The notes beneath the pieces are model-generated. The model saw nothing but the letters and a program-made list of their open reading frames with translations, searched no databases and was not told the origin of the DNA. From contig NZ_KV880638.1 of NCBI RefSeq assembly GCF_001907695.1, positions 1,178,882-1,242,881 on the forward strand: a stretch of 64,000 nucleotides of DNA, read 5' to 3'. The translations under genes and the position numbers were made by a program. Source of the DNA: Thalassospira sp. TSL5-1. GTDB lineage: Bacteria > Pseudomonadota > Alphaproteobacteria > Rhodospirillales > Thalassospiraceae. This document shows positions 26,858 to 34,715 of the stretch, piece after piece (position 1 is the stretch's first letter; each line of letters opens with the position of its first letter).

Positions 26858-27945
26858 CCGCAACAGAATTGACGTTGCGCCGCCCGGATGACTGGCATTT
26901 GCACTTGCGCGATGGGACGACGATGCGGGCGGTGCTGCCCTATAGCAGTGCAAACTTTGCCCGTGCGATTATTATGCCCAATCTGGTGCCGCCCGTGGTG
27001 AGCGGGGATGATGCCCGGGCCTATCGCGACCGCATTTTGGCCGCCGTGCCCGCCGGGCATGATTTTACCCCGCTGATGACGCTGTATCTGACCGAAACCA
27101 CCAATGCCGATGAGGTGGCAGCATCCTATGAGGCGGGGTTGATTTCGGCCCTTAAACTTTATCCGGCAGGGGCGACCACCAATTCCGATTCCGGTGTGCG
27201 CGATATTGACCACGTCATGCCGGTTTTGGAACGCATGGCCCTGCTGGGAATTCCGTTATGTGTACATGGTGAAGTCACCGACCCGGCGATTGATATTTTT
27301 GACCGCGAGGCGGTTTTTATCGACAAGGTGCTGCGCCGCATTGTTGACCGGGTGCCTGAACTGCGCATCATCATGGAGCACATCACTACCGAAGAAGGTG
27401 TGCAATATGTGTGGGAAAGTGGGGCCAATATTGCGGCAACCATCACCACGCACCATTTGATCATTAACCGCAATGCCATGCTGGTGGGCGGTATTCGCCC
27501 GCATTATTACTGTTTGCCGGTGGCAAAACGCGAAAAGCACCGCTTGGCCCTGCGCCGTGCTGCAACATCGGGCAATGGAAAGTTTTTCCTGGGCACGGAT
27601 TCCGCCCCGCATCTCGATGCGCGCAAGGAAAGTGCCTGTGGCTGTGCGGGGATGTTTACCGCGCCAAACACCCTTTCCTGCCTGGCACATGTGTTTGAAG
27701 AAGAAGGCGCGCTTGACCATCTGGAGGCTTTTGCGTCATTGAATGGCCCAGCCTTTTATCGTCTGGTGCCCAACGAGGCGCGCATCAGGCTGGTTAAAAG
27801 GCAAACGCCCTTTGAGGTATCGGCTAAAATCGATACGGACGAAGGTTCGCTAACGGTATTTGATCCGGGATTTCCGCTTTATTGGCATCCCGAAGCGGCA
27901 CTATCGGCGGATCAGGGCGATGCTGTAAACAAAACGAGGACCTGA
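26854..27945 (+). CDS. pyrC: dihydroorotase, E. coli PyrC type, 363 aa
   Basis: Type II dihydroorotase with full metal site: DWHLHLRDG (two His), carboxylated Lys in [13 protein letters not shown], His in LCVHGEV, His in IMEHITT, and catalytic Asp in GTDSAPH. It opens the dihydroorotate ring to N-carbamoyl-L-aspartate, or closes it in biosynthesis. Length is close to E. coli PyrC (348) with a short C-terminal tail. Coupled by 4-base overlap with the carbamoylase, which could use its product, and 1 base from pyrE. Confidence 0.93.
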   Translation: MTATELTLRRPDDWHLHLRDGTTMRAVLPYSSANFARAIIMPNLVPPVVSGDDARAYRDRILAAVPAGHDFTPLMTLYLTETTNADEVAASYEAGLISALKLYPAGATTNSDSGVRDIDHVMPVLERMALLGIPLCVHGEVTDPAIDIFDREAVFIDKVLRRIVDRVPELRIIMEHITTEEGVQYVWESGANIAATITTHHLIINRNAMLVGGIRPHYYCLPVAKREKHRLALRRAATSGNGKFFLGTDSAPHLDARKESACGCAGMFTAPNTLSCLAHVFEEEGALDHLEAFASLNGPAFYRLVPNEARIRLVKRQTPFEVSAKIDTDEGSLTVFDPGFPLYWHPEAALSADQGDAVNKTRT

Positions 27946-27946
27946 G

Positions 27947-28642
27947 ATGTTTTCCAATGCCTTTCCCGAACGTGCCCTGATGGCCGAAATGACGGCAAAA
28001 ATGCTGCTTGAGATCGAGGCGGTACATTTTCGGGCCGACAAGCCGTTTACCTTTACCTCGGGTCTTGCCAGTCCGGTTTATATTGATTGCCGCAAACTGA
28101 TTTCCTATCCGCGCATTCGCATGACCCTGATGGATTTTGCCGCCTCGCAAATTTTGCGCAATGCGGGCTTTCAGAAATTCCAGGCCGTTGCGGGTGGGGA
28201 AACAGCAGGTATTCCATTTGCCGCCTGGCTGGCCGACAAGTTGGCCCTGCCCATGCAATATGTGCGCAAAAAACCCAAGGGCTTTGGCCGCGATGCGCAG
28301 ATCGAGGGGGATATCGTCGAAGGTGCGAATGTGTTGCTGGTCGAAGATTTGACCACCGATGGCGGCAGTAAAATCAATTTCTGCGAGGCATTGCGTCGGG
28401 CTGGTGCCAATGTCACCGATACGCTGGTGATTTTCTATTACGACATTTTCCCGCAAACCCGCGAAAAGCTGAAAGAACACGGGCTGGAACTGCACTGGCT
28501 GGCAACCTGGTGGGATGTGCTGGCTGTGTGCAAGGCCCAGAACTATTTTGACCCCAAAACCCTCGATGAAGTTGAAGCCTTTCTGACCAATCCGACCCAA
28601 TGGTCGGGGCAGCATGGCGGGGCGACGGAAATTAATCTTTGA
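27947..28642 (+). CDS. pyrE: orotate phosphoribosyltransferase, 231 aa
   Basis: Type I phosphoribosyltransferase fold: [18 protein letters not shown] near the N-terminus, [29 protein letters not shown] loop, and PRPP-binding motif [14 protein letters not shown] (about residue 130). It converts orotate plus PRPP to OMP. It gives the operon a salvage branch for imported orotate. No pyrF is nearby, so OMP decarboxylase must be elsewhere. Confidence 0.93.
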   Translation: MFSNAFPERALMAEMTAKMLLEIEAVHFRADKPFTFTSGLASPVYIDCRKLISYPRIRMTLMDFAASQILRNAGFQKFQAVAGGETAGIPFAAWLADKLALPMQYVRKKPKGFGRDAQIEGDIVEGANVLLVEDLTTDGGSKINFCEALRRAGANVTDTLVIFYYDIFPQTREKLKEHGLELHWLATWWDVLAVCKAQNYFDPKTLDEVEAFLTNPTQWSGQHGGATEINL

Positions 28643-28656
28643 GAAGGGATACCAGA

Positions 28657-28977
28657 ATGTACGAAAAATTGATCACCGTAATGCAGGGCGATGCCCTTGG
28701 CGTTCAGGCCTATGAAGAATGCAGTCGCATTGCCGCAACCGCCATTACCGAAAAATCGGGCGATGCCGCCCCGTTCTTGCTGCTGGGCATGATCGCCAAC
28801 CGCTTTATCGATGCCTATCGGGACCAGCCTTTGTCGCGTAAAACCGCCGAAGACCAGGCCAAACGCTATGTCGAACTGTGCAGCGCCTTTCGCGAAGCCT
28901 TTGAAAAGGGCAGCGATGCCGACAAGCTGAATATTCTCAATGAAACCGCGCGGGCCTATAACGCCGAAACGCTGTAA
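28657..28977 (+). CDS. conserved-looking small protein of unknown function, 106 aa
   Basis: I do not recognise this protein. It is predicted mostly alpha-helical, soluble and acidic, with Cys at about residues 19 and 72 and no signal peptide or membrane segment. AGAAGGGA lies about 8 bases before ATG 28657, and it follows pyrE by 14 bases ahead of a strong terminator, so it is a true last gene of the TRAP-pyr operon. A role tied to the pathway, such as an accessory subunit, is only a guess. Confidence 0.72.
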   Translation: MYEKLITVMQGDALGVQAYEECSRIAATAITEKSGDAAPFLLLGMIANRFIDAYRDQPLSRKTAEDQAKRYVELCSAFREAFEKGSDADKLNILNETARAYNAETL

Positions 28978-29020
28978 GGGCGCAAATCGCATCCCGGATC
29001 AGTAGGTAATCTTCTGCATA

Positions 29021-29050
29021 CTGCCGCCTGTTTTACGGGCGGCAGTTTTT
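29021..29050 (+). terminator. strong terminator ending the TRAP-pyr operon
   Basis: CTGCCGCC and GGCGGCAG form an 8-bp stem with a 9-base loop, followed by TTTTT. It is 43 bases after the last gene. Confidence 0.92.
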
Positions 29051-29202
29051 GTATGTGGCCGCGAATAGATTGCTGTTTTTGAACAAACTTTCCTTCGGGC
29101 ATTGCATGATGTGGCGGCTTGCGGGCATTGTGGTGGATATTCGTTATTCTTTGGTGGTCTTGCCGGTCTGGCAGCAGGATCGCCCTTCCGGGAGATTGAA
29201 TC

Positions 29203-30150
29203 ATGTCTGAAAACCATGACGTTCTTGTCGTTTCGCCTGCATTGCCGCATCAAATGGAAAAGCTGGCGCAGGAATATACCCTGCATCGCTATGACAAAAG
29301 TGATGACCGTGAAGCCCTGCTTGAAAGTGTTGCCGATAAGGTGCGCCTGGTGATGACAACCGCCGGGGTGGGGGTTTCGGTGGAATTGATGGATAAATTG
29401 CCGAAACTCGAAGTGATTACCAGTTTCGGTGTGGGATATGATTCCATCGATATTGCCGCCTGCACCGAACGCGGTATTCGTGTCACCAATACGCCTGATG
29501 TGCTTAATGATGATGTGGCTGACACCGCGATCATGCTGATGCTGGCAACCCTGCGCCGCCTTGTGGTTGGTGACCAATGGGCGCGCAGCGGCAATTGGTC
29601 AAAAAATGGCGCGATGCCGTTAACAACGACCTTAAATCGCAAAAAGGTTGGCATTGTCGGCTTGGGCCGCATTGGCAAGGCGATTGCCAGCCGGGCCGAA
29701 CCGTTTGGGGTGGAACTGGGTTATTTTGGCCGTTCACAGCAGGATGATGTTCCCTATCCCTATTTTGAGGATTTGCTGAAACTGGCCGACTGGGCCGATG
29801 TGCTGGTACTGGCCTGCCCGGGCGGGGAGGCGACCCGCAACCTGATTGATATGAATGTGCTGCGTGCCCTGGGGCCGACGGGTTATGTTGTGAATATCGC
29901 GCGTGGTACGGTGGTGGATGAGCCTGCCCTGATTACGGCACTACGCGATGGTATTATTGCCGGGGCGGGGCTGGATGTTTTTCATAACGAACCGCATATG
30001 AACCCGTCTTTTGCCGATTTTGAAAATGTCGTGATTTATCCGCATCACGCCAGCGGCACAGTGGAAACACGCAATGCGATGGGGCAGCTTGTTGTGGATA
30101 ATCTGGTGGCGTTTTTTGCCGGTAAGCCCCTGATAACGCCAGTGAACTAA
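29203..30150 (+). CDS. D-2-hydroxyacid dehydrogenase (glyoxylate/hydroxypyruvate or 2-ketogluconate reductase type), 315 aa
   Basis: Complete D-isomer specific 2-hydroxyacid dehydrogenase. Substrate domain has TSFGVGYDSIDI. Cofactor motif is GIVGLGRIGKAIA (about residue 150), catalytic Arg in NIARGTVVDE, catalytic Glu in LDVFHNEPHMN, and catalytic His in YPHHASGT. The Arg after the second beta strand (FGRSQQ) suggests NADPH preference. It likely reduces glyoxylate, hydroxypyruvate or a 2-keto sugar acid. It stands alone: a terminator precedes it and a GC hairpin follows. Confidence 0.87.
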   Translation: MSENHDVLVVSPALPHQMEKLAQEYTLHRYDKSDDREALLESVADKVRLVMTTAGVGVSVELMDKLPKLEVITSFGVGYDSIDIAACTERGIRVTNTPDVLNDDVADTAIMLMLATLRRLVVGDQWARSGNWSKNGAMPLTTTLNRKKVGIVGLGRIGKAIASRAEPFGVELGYFGRSQQDDVPYPYFEDLLKLADWADVLVLACPGGEATRNLIDMNVLRALGPTGYVVNIARGTVVDEPALITALRDGIIAGAGLDVFHNEPHMNPSFADFENVVIYPHHASGTVETRNAMGQLVVDNLVAFFAGKPLITPVN

Positions 30151-30169
30151 AGGTATGAAGGATAGCTGG

Positions 30170-30189
30170 CGGGCCGTATATTCGGCCCG
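30170..30189 (+). terminator. GC-rich hairpin after the dehydrogenase gene
   Basis: CGGGCCG and CGGCCCG pair around a 6-base loop 20 bases past the stop and are followed by TTTG. The T-run is short, so termination may be partial. Confidence 0.5.
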
Positions 30190-30231
30190 TTTGCCATTGG
30201 CAGGATCCCGGCGTTTGGATAATCTGGCCTG

Positions 30232-30615
30232 ATGACACAGGGCAAAGACCTTAAAATCCGTTTGAAAATTGACCTGCCGGGCGGGGTGCGCCTTGGCTAT
30301 GGCAAGGTTGATTTGTTGCGCGCGGTTGCCCGGGAGGCATCGATCTCCGCGGCGGCGCGCACGATGGGCATGTCCTATCGTCGGGCCTGGTTGCTGATCG
30401 ACGAGTTAAATAAAAGTTTTGCCAGCCCGGTGATTGAAACCCGCATTGGCGGCAAGGCCCATGGTGGTGCAACGTTAACCGACATGGGTGAACGCATTAT
30501 CGCCCTTTATCTGGCGGCGGAAGAACAGGCCAGGGTGGCAATGGCGCAAAACCTTGATGATCTTGCCCGTTGTCTGGTCCCGGCATCCGCGTCTGACGAA
30601 ACGGACGATCTTTAG
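30232..30615 (+). CDS. one-domain ModE-like molybdate regulator (winged helix only), 127 aa
   Basis: Matches the N-terminal winged-helix part of ModE: GKVDLLRAVAREASISAAARTMGMSYRRAWLLIDELN (in parts: SISAAARTMGMSYRRAW). It ends soon after the dimerisation helices and lacks the two C-terminal Mop/TOBE molybdate-binding modules of E. coli ModE (262 aa). It converges on modC with overlapping stops (TTTAG at 30611-30615). A ModE-type operator lies before modA, so this protein is the likely repressor, but how it would sense molybdate is unclear. Confidence 0.83.
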   Translation: MTQGKDLKIRLKIDLPGGVRLGYGKVDLLRAVAREASISAAARTMGMSYRRAWLLIDELNKSFASPVIETRIGGKAHGGATLTDMGERIIALYLAAEEQARVAMAQNLDDLARCLVPASASDETDDL

Positions 30616-31763
30616 GACCCAATTTCGCGCAATTTGCCATCCACTGTGACCGATTTGATCACGGCATAAACCTGCTGACCAACTTCCAGTGACAGGCGCT
30701 GTGCCGACCAGTTGGTGATGCGGGCCTGGATGATCGGTGTTGTTAATGTTCTGCCCTTGGCGGCATGTCCCAGGCGAAGGGCGGCCTCGATATTGCTGGT
30801 GCCAACCGGGGTCAGGGCAGCAATGGTGGCGGGCAAAATGTTATTGGCGCTAATACCGTCGGGAATGGATGTTGCGATCATGACATCGCGTGCGCGAATA
30901 TGCAGGCGGGTTTGTTGCGGGATGGTGCTGGCGTGGGTGGTCGTAGTGTTCGCCGAAGGTAAAAGCGGTACAATCAATTGATGCCCGGCACAGCCCAAAT
31001 AGGTAATGCCGCCTTTGGGATCATGCCCTGTTATTGTCGCGGGGATCACCGCCCCGGCATCAAACTGCCCGGTTAACGGGGCCAGGTCGGTTTGGGCCAG
31101 AATATCAAATACCGACCCGCTGGCGCGCACGCGGCCCTTTTCCATGACCACGATATGGTCGGCCAGCCGGGCGACTTCATCAATTGAATGGCTGACATAT
31201 AAAATTGGCAGGCGGCGCTGATCGCGCAGCGCCTCCAGATACGGCAGGATTTCTTCCTTGCGCGCCTGATCAAGGGCCGACAAGGGCTCGTCGAGCAATA
31301 AAATATCCGGGTTGCCCAACAGCGCACGGCCCAGAGAGACACGCTGCCTTTCCCCACCCGAAAGTTTTGCCGGGCGGCGCGACAGCAAATCGCCAATACC
31401 CAGCATGGCAATGATGGCCTCGATCTCATTTTCGGGCAGGGGATTTGCAGACCGGCGATGGGCAAAAAACAGGTTTTTGCGCACGGTTAAATGCGGAAAT
31501 AAGCGCGCATCCTGAAACACATAGCCCACCCGCCGTTTGCGGGGCGGTAAATGGATTTTCGTCCCTTCATCAAAAACCGTGCAGTCATTGAGGGTAATGG
31601 TCCCGGCATCGGGTCTGATTAACCCGGCAATGGCGTTGATCAGGGTGGTTTTACCGCTGCCCGAGGGGCCAAACAGGGCCGTAATGCCCGGCTGGTCCAC
31701 GGTGAAGCGCGCCTGTAAATCAAGGCTTCCGACCTGATGGCGAATGTCGATTTGAAGGCTCAT
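30612..31763 (-). CDS. modC: molybdate ABC transporter ATPase ModC, 383 aa
   Basis: ABC ATPase with Walker A FGPSGSGKTTL (about residue 36), Q-loop YVFQDARLFPHLTV, signature LSGGERQRV, Walker B ILLLDEPLSALD, and switch His YVSHSIDE. The C-terminal extension (about 290-383) carries a Mop/TOBE domain that can bind oxyanion (NNILPATIAALTPVGTSNIE in parts). This ModC arrangement is normal. ATG 31763 overlaps the modB stop; upstream in-frame codons lie in modB. Confidence 0.92.
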   Translation of the reverse strand: MSLQIDIRHQVGSLDLQARFTVDQPGITALFGPSGSGKTTLINAIAGLIRPDAGTITLNDCTVFDEGTKIHLPPRKRRVGYVFQDARLFPHLTVRKNLFFAHRRSANPLPENEIEAIIAMLGIGDLLSRRPAKLSGGERQRVSLGRALLGNPDILLLDEPLSALDQARKEEILPYLEALRDQRRLPILYVSHSIDEVARLADHIVVMEKGRVRASGSVFDILAQTDLAPLTGQFDAGAVIPATITGHDPKGGITYLGCAGHQLIVPLLPSANTTTTHASTIPQQTRLHIRARDVMIATSIPDGISANNILPATIAALTPVGTSNIEAALRLGHAAKGRTLTTPIIQARITNWSAQRLSLEVGQQVYAVIKSVTVDGKLREIGS

Positions 31764-32461
31764 GAGCGGACCTGCCCGGTCAGTTTCTGGCGGATGCCGC
31801 GCATCGCCATTTCCGAAATGATCAATCCGCACAGGGCCAAACCAATCGAAAGTGCGGCAAGCCGGGCGGCCGCCAGTTCGCCCCCCGGTGTTTGAATGGC
31901 GGTATAAATCGCCAGTGGCAGGGTGCGGGTTTCGCCGGGAATGTTGGAAACAAAGGTAATAATCGCGCCAAATTCGCCCAGGCTGGCACTAAAGGCGGTA
32001 ATTGCCCCGGCAATGATGCCGGGCAGGGCCAGGGGCAGGGTGATGTTTATAAACCGGTCAAACGGCCCGGCACCCAGTGTTTCGGCGGCCTGATGCAGGC
32101 CGGGATCCATATTTTCCAGCGCAATGCGTATGGCACGCACCTGAAAGGGAAAGCTGACAATACCTGCCGCCAGCGCCGCCCCGCTCCAGCTAAAGACCAG
32201 GCGAATATCAAATGTATGAAGCAGCCACGCCCCGATGGGCGCACGGGTGCCAAAGCTGATCAGCAGCAAATACCCCATTACCACCGGCGGCAAAATCAGC
32301 GGTAAATGCACAATGGCATCAAGCAGAAACCGGCCGGGAAACCGCCCGAATGTCAGCGCGCTGGCCGCCAATATGGCAAAGGGCAGGGCCCCTGCCACGG
32401 CGACAGCGGCAATTTTCAGGCTTAACAGCAGGGCATCAATTTCGGCAGGCGACAGCGTCAT
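31760..32461 (-). CDS. modB: molybdate ABC transporter permease ModB, 233 aa
   Basis: About five membrane helices and the ModB pattern: LPLILPPVVMGYLLL, AALAAGIVSFPFQVRAIRIALE in parts, then the EAA loop AAETLGAGPFDRFINITLPLALPG in parts, followed by FSASLGEFGAIITFVSNIPGETRTLP in parts. It is the channel for molybdate. Sixteen bases follow modA and it overlaps modC. Confidence 0.93.
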   Translation of the reverse strand: MTLSPAEIDALLLSLKIAAVAVAGALPFAILAASALTFGRFPGRFLLDAIVHLPLILPPVVMGYLLLISFGTRAPIGAWLLHTFDIRLVFSWSGAALAAGIVSFPFQVRAIRIALENMDPGLHQAAETLGAGPFDRFINITLPLALPGIIAGAITAFSASLGEFGAIITFVSNIPGETRTLPLAIYTAIQTPGGELAAARLAALSIGLALCGLIISEMAMRGIRQKLTGQVRS

Positions 32462-32476
32462 GGGGGATGGGGCCTG

Positions 32477-33265
32477 TTATTCTTGCGGCATGCGAAAGCC
32501 ATATTGGCGGAAAACAGCGCGTGCATCAGGTGATTTCAAAAAATCCAGCAGGCCGGTGGATGCCGGGTTTTTCATACCTTTCATCACCGCAACCGGATAG
32601 GTGATGGCAGGATGGCTGTTTGCCGGGAAAGTCGCAATAATTTTAACGCCCTTGCTGATCGCGGCATCGGTACCATACACAATGCCCAGCGGGCTTTCGC
32701 CGCGTTCCACCAGGGCCAGGGCGGCGCGCACATTATCGGCCCGTGCCAGGCGGGGTTCGGTTTTTTCCCACATGCCAAGGTTGCCCAGTGCCTGTTTGCC
32801 ATAGATACCGGCTGGCACATGGTCCGGGTCGCCCATTGCAATGCGGTCATCCTTGCCAATCAGGCGGGTCAAATCGCTTTTGCCGCTCAGCGTTATATCG
32901 CCCAGTTTGCTGTCTTTCGGTGCAATTAATACCAGCGAATTACCCAAAAGGTCGCGGCGGGTGCCTGTCTCCAGCAGGTCCTGGTCCGATAGCCAGTCCA
33001 TCCATTTTTCATTGGCGGAAATAAAAATTTCTGCCGGGCCACCCGCCGCAATCTGGCGTGCCAGGGTGGATGAACTGGCAAATGACAGGCGCACATGGTC
33101 GTCCGGGTTTTGTGCCTCATAGGCCTTGGCAACATCGCCCATTGCGTCGGTCAGGCTGGCGGCGGCAAAAACGGTTATGTCCCTGGCATGGGCAAAGGCG
33201 GGCATAACGAAAAGACCAATTCCTGCTGCCAGGCACAGCAGCGGGCGGGGCAAAGGGCTGAACAT
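32477..33265 (-). CDS. modA: molybdate ABC transporter periplasmic binding protein ModA, 262 aa
   Basis: Signal peptide of about 27 residues ending AFAHA. Mature part opens DITVFAAASLTDAMGDVAKAYEAQ in parts, the ModA start that includes the oxyanion-contacting Ser, followed by FASSSTLARQIAAGGPAEIFISA in parts. IGDPDHVPAGIYGKQAL-like text (MGDPDHVPAGIYG) and GIVYGTDA complete the site. It binds molybdate or tungstate. GGAG precedes ATG 33265 and the operator at 33295-33322 controls it. Confidence 0.93.
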   Translation of the reverse strand: MFSPLPRPLLCLAAGIGLFVMPAFAHARDITVFAAASLTDAMGDVAKAYEAQNPDDHVRLSFASSSTLARQIAAGGPAEIFISANEKWMDWLSDQDLLETGTRRDLLGNSLVLIAPKDSKLGDITLSGKSDLTRLIGKDDRIAMGDPDHVPAGIYGKQALGNLGMWEKTEPRLARADNVRAALALVERGESPLGIVYGTDAAISKGVKIIATFPANSHPAITYPVAVMKGMKNPASTGLLDFLKSPDARAVFRQYGFRMPQE

Positions 33266-33294
33266 AGGGGGCTCCGGTTATCAATAAATCAATT

Positions 33295-33322
33295 ATCGCT
33301 ATATTTCATTGGATATAACGAT
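33295..33322 (-). promoter_or_regulatory. ModE-type operator before modABC
   Basis: The arms ATCGCTATAT and ATATAACGAT are inverted repeats with one mismatch, separated by 8 bases. This matches the known ModE pattern CGnTATAT ... ATATAACG. The site begins 30 bases before the modA start, so binding would repress modABC when molybdate is plentiful. Confidence 0.82.
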
Positions 33323-33391
33323 AGGTCAAGCAACCTTTGGCCCGTCAGGATTGCGAACCGGAGAGGCAGGGGTGAAAATGGGGAGGGCTGC

Positions 33392-33913
33392 TTAATTCTG
33401 GCAGGCGGCCTTCAGGGCCGGGTCGTTGGCCGCCAGCGGTTCCATCTTGATGTCGTCTGTCGGAAAGCCGTTATGATCAAGGTTTGTGGCGGGGGTAATG
33501 AAGCCTGCCTGCTTGCTATCACAATCAATCAGCCGGGTCGTTGCCATCGCCGGATGGCCCTTTTGCAAATACACCGTTGTGATTTGTTTTTGTAACGGGT
33601 TTTGCGGGTTGGCAACATTTTTGCCCGCATCTATTGCGGTAAAGCGATCGATGGGCGGGTTGATCAGCGTCCAGGGTTTATAGGGCGTGTTGGCGGTAAA
33701 TGTTTCGGTGACAATGACATTATCGGGCAGACGGGCCGAAATGCGGTCAAACCAGCTATAATCATCCCAGATCATATAACCAAACATGCCAAGGGCGGCG
33801 GTGAGCGGTATCAGATATTTGGGGGCCTTGCGCCCGGTCAGGCGAAACCCCAGCATGATAATGCCCGCGCAGGCAAAGCCGACCACGATGGTGGTGAAAA
33901 TAAAGACAAACAT
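33392..33913 (-). CDS. small membrane-anchored protein of unknown function, 173 aa
   Basis: Two N-terminal hydrophobic helices (about residues 4-24 and 34-50) are followed by a soluble domain of about 120 residues, probably periplasmic, with DDYSWFDRISARLPD, a TPYKPWTLINPP segment and two late Cys (positions about 133 and 171) that could pair. I do not recognise the family. It is 54 bases downstream of the exonuclease gene on the same strand and may share its transcript. A GGA-containing site precedes the ATG. Confidence 0.7.
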   Translation of the reverse strand: MFVFIFTTIVVGFACAGIIMLGFRLTGRKAPKYLIPLTAALGMFGYMIWDDYSWFDRISARLPDNVIVTETFTANTPYKPWTLINPPIDRFTAIDAGKNVANPQNPLQKQITTVYLQKGHPAMATTRLIDCDSKQAGFITPATNLDHNGFPTDDIKMEPLAANDPALKAACQN

Positions 33914-33967
33914 GGTGCCAGATTCCTGCTTTTGCGGCGAAGTGCGCGGTAAAACCCTGCCAATGAC

Positions 33968-34657
33968 TTATCGCAGGACACGGTCCAGCTCAAGTTCGCC
34001 TTTAGGATCACGCTTGTCGATCTGGGCCAGAAAAAGTTCGGCCGTGGCAATGGCATCGGTTAGGGCGTTGTGGGCGCGATAGGGGGGTAAATTATGGGTC
34101 TTGCGCAGGTTTTGCAGTTTCAGTGCCCCACTTTTGAGCGGGGTGCCCTGGCGATGAATATCGCGCAGGCCCAAAACCAGTGTATCCACAGTTGGCATTT
34201 GCAGCGAGGCCCCATAAAGCCGTTTGCAGGCCCTTCCTAAAAATCCCAGTTCAATCGGCGCGTGATGTGCCAGCAGGACGCGCCCGGCCAGTATCGGCAA
34301 AAGCTGACGCAGGATGTCATCGATATCGGGCGCATTTTCCAGGTGGCTGTCCAAAATGCCGTGAATAACGGCAGAGCTTTCGCGTACATCACGGTTGGGC
34401 CGCACCAGCGTATGATGCGCACTGGACAAATCCACCCCGCGATTACGCACAACCACCCAGCCAATGCTGATAATGGCATCCTTTTTCGGGTGCAGGCCGG
34501 TGGTTTCCAGGTCAACTGCAACAAATTCCACATCGGAAACCCGGCGTTCCGGGGCAACCGGGGGAATGTCGTAAAATTGCGCCAGCGGGCCTTTGGCGCG
34601 GTTGCGGTTCCAGCGCCGGTAAAACTGGCTGTCTTTTAGCTTTTCCTGAAGACCCAT
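33968..34657 (-). CDS. DEDDh 3'-5' exonuclease (DnaQ/epsilon-like), 229 aa
   Basis: Exonuclease domain with all DEDDh residues: Asp and Glu in AVDLETTGL (about residue 48), Asp-equivalent region around HHAPIELGFL, His in APYRAHNALTDA-like text (YRAHNALTDAIAT), and the following Asp. Substrates are usually single-stranded DNA or RNA ends. It is a stand-alone nuclease, not fused to polymerase. It sits 58 bases after the cNMP/CBS/DUF294 gene, an association seen in bacteria with acetate-type symporters; the linking role is unclear. Confidence 0.83.
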   Translation of the reverse strand: MGLQEKLKDSQFYRRWNRNRAKGPLAQFYDIPPVAPERRVSDVEFVAVDLETTGLHPKKDAIISIGWVVVRNRGVDLSSAHHTLVRPNRDVRESSAVIHGILDSHLENAPDIDDILRQLLPILAGRVLLAHHAPIELGFLGRACKRLYGASLQMPTVDTLVLGLRDIHRQGTPLKSGALKLQNLRKTHNLPPYRAHNALTDAIATAELFLAQIDKRDPKGELELDRVLR

Positions 34658-34715
34658 ATTCTATCCTGCATTGCTTTTATATCAAAGGCGCTGTGCTCGC
34701 CGGGTTTTGTTATCA

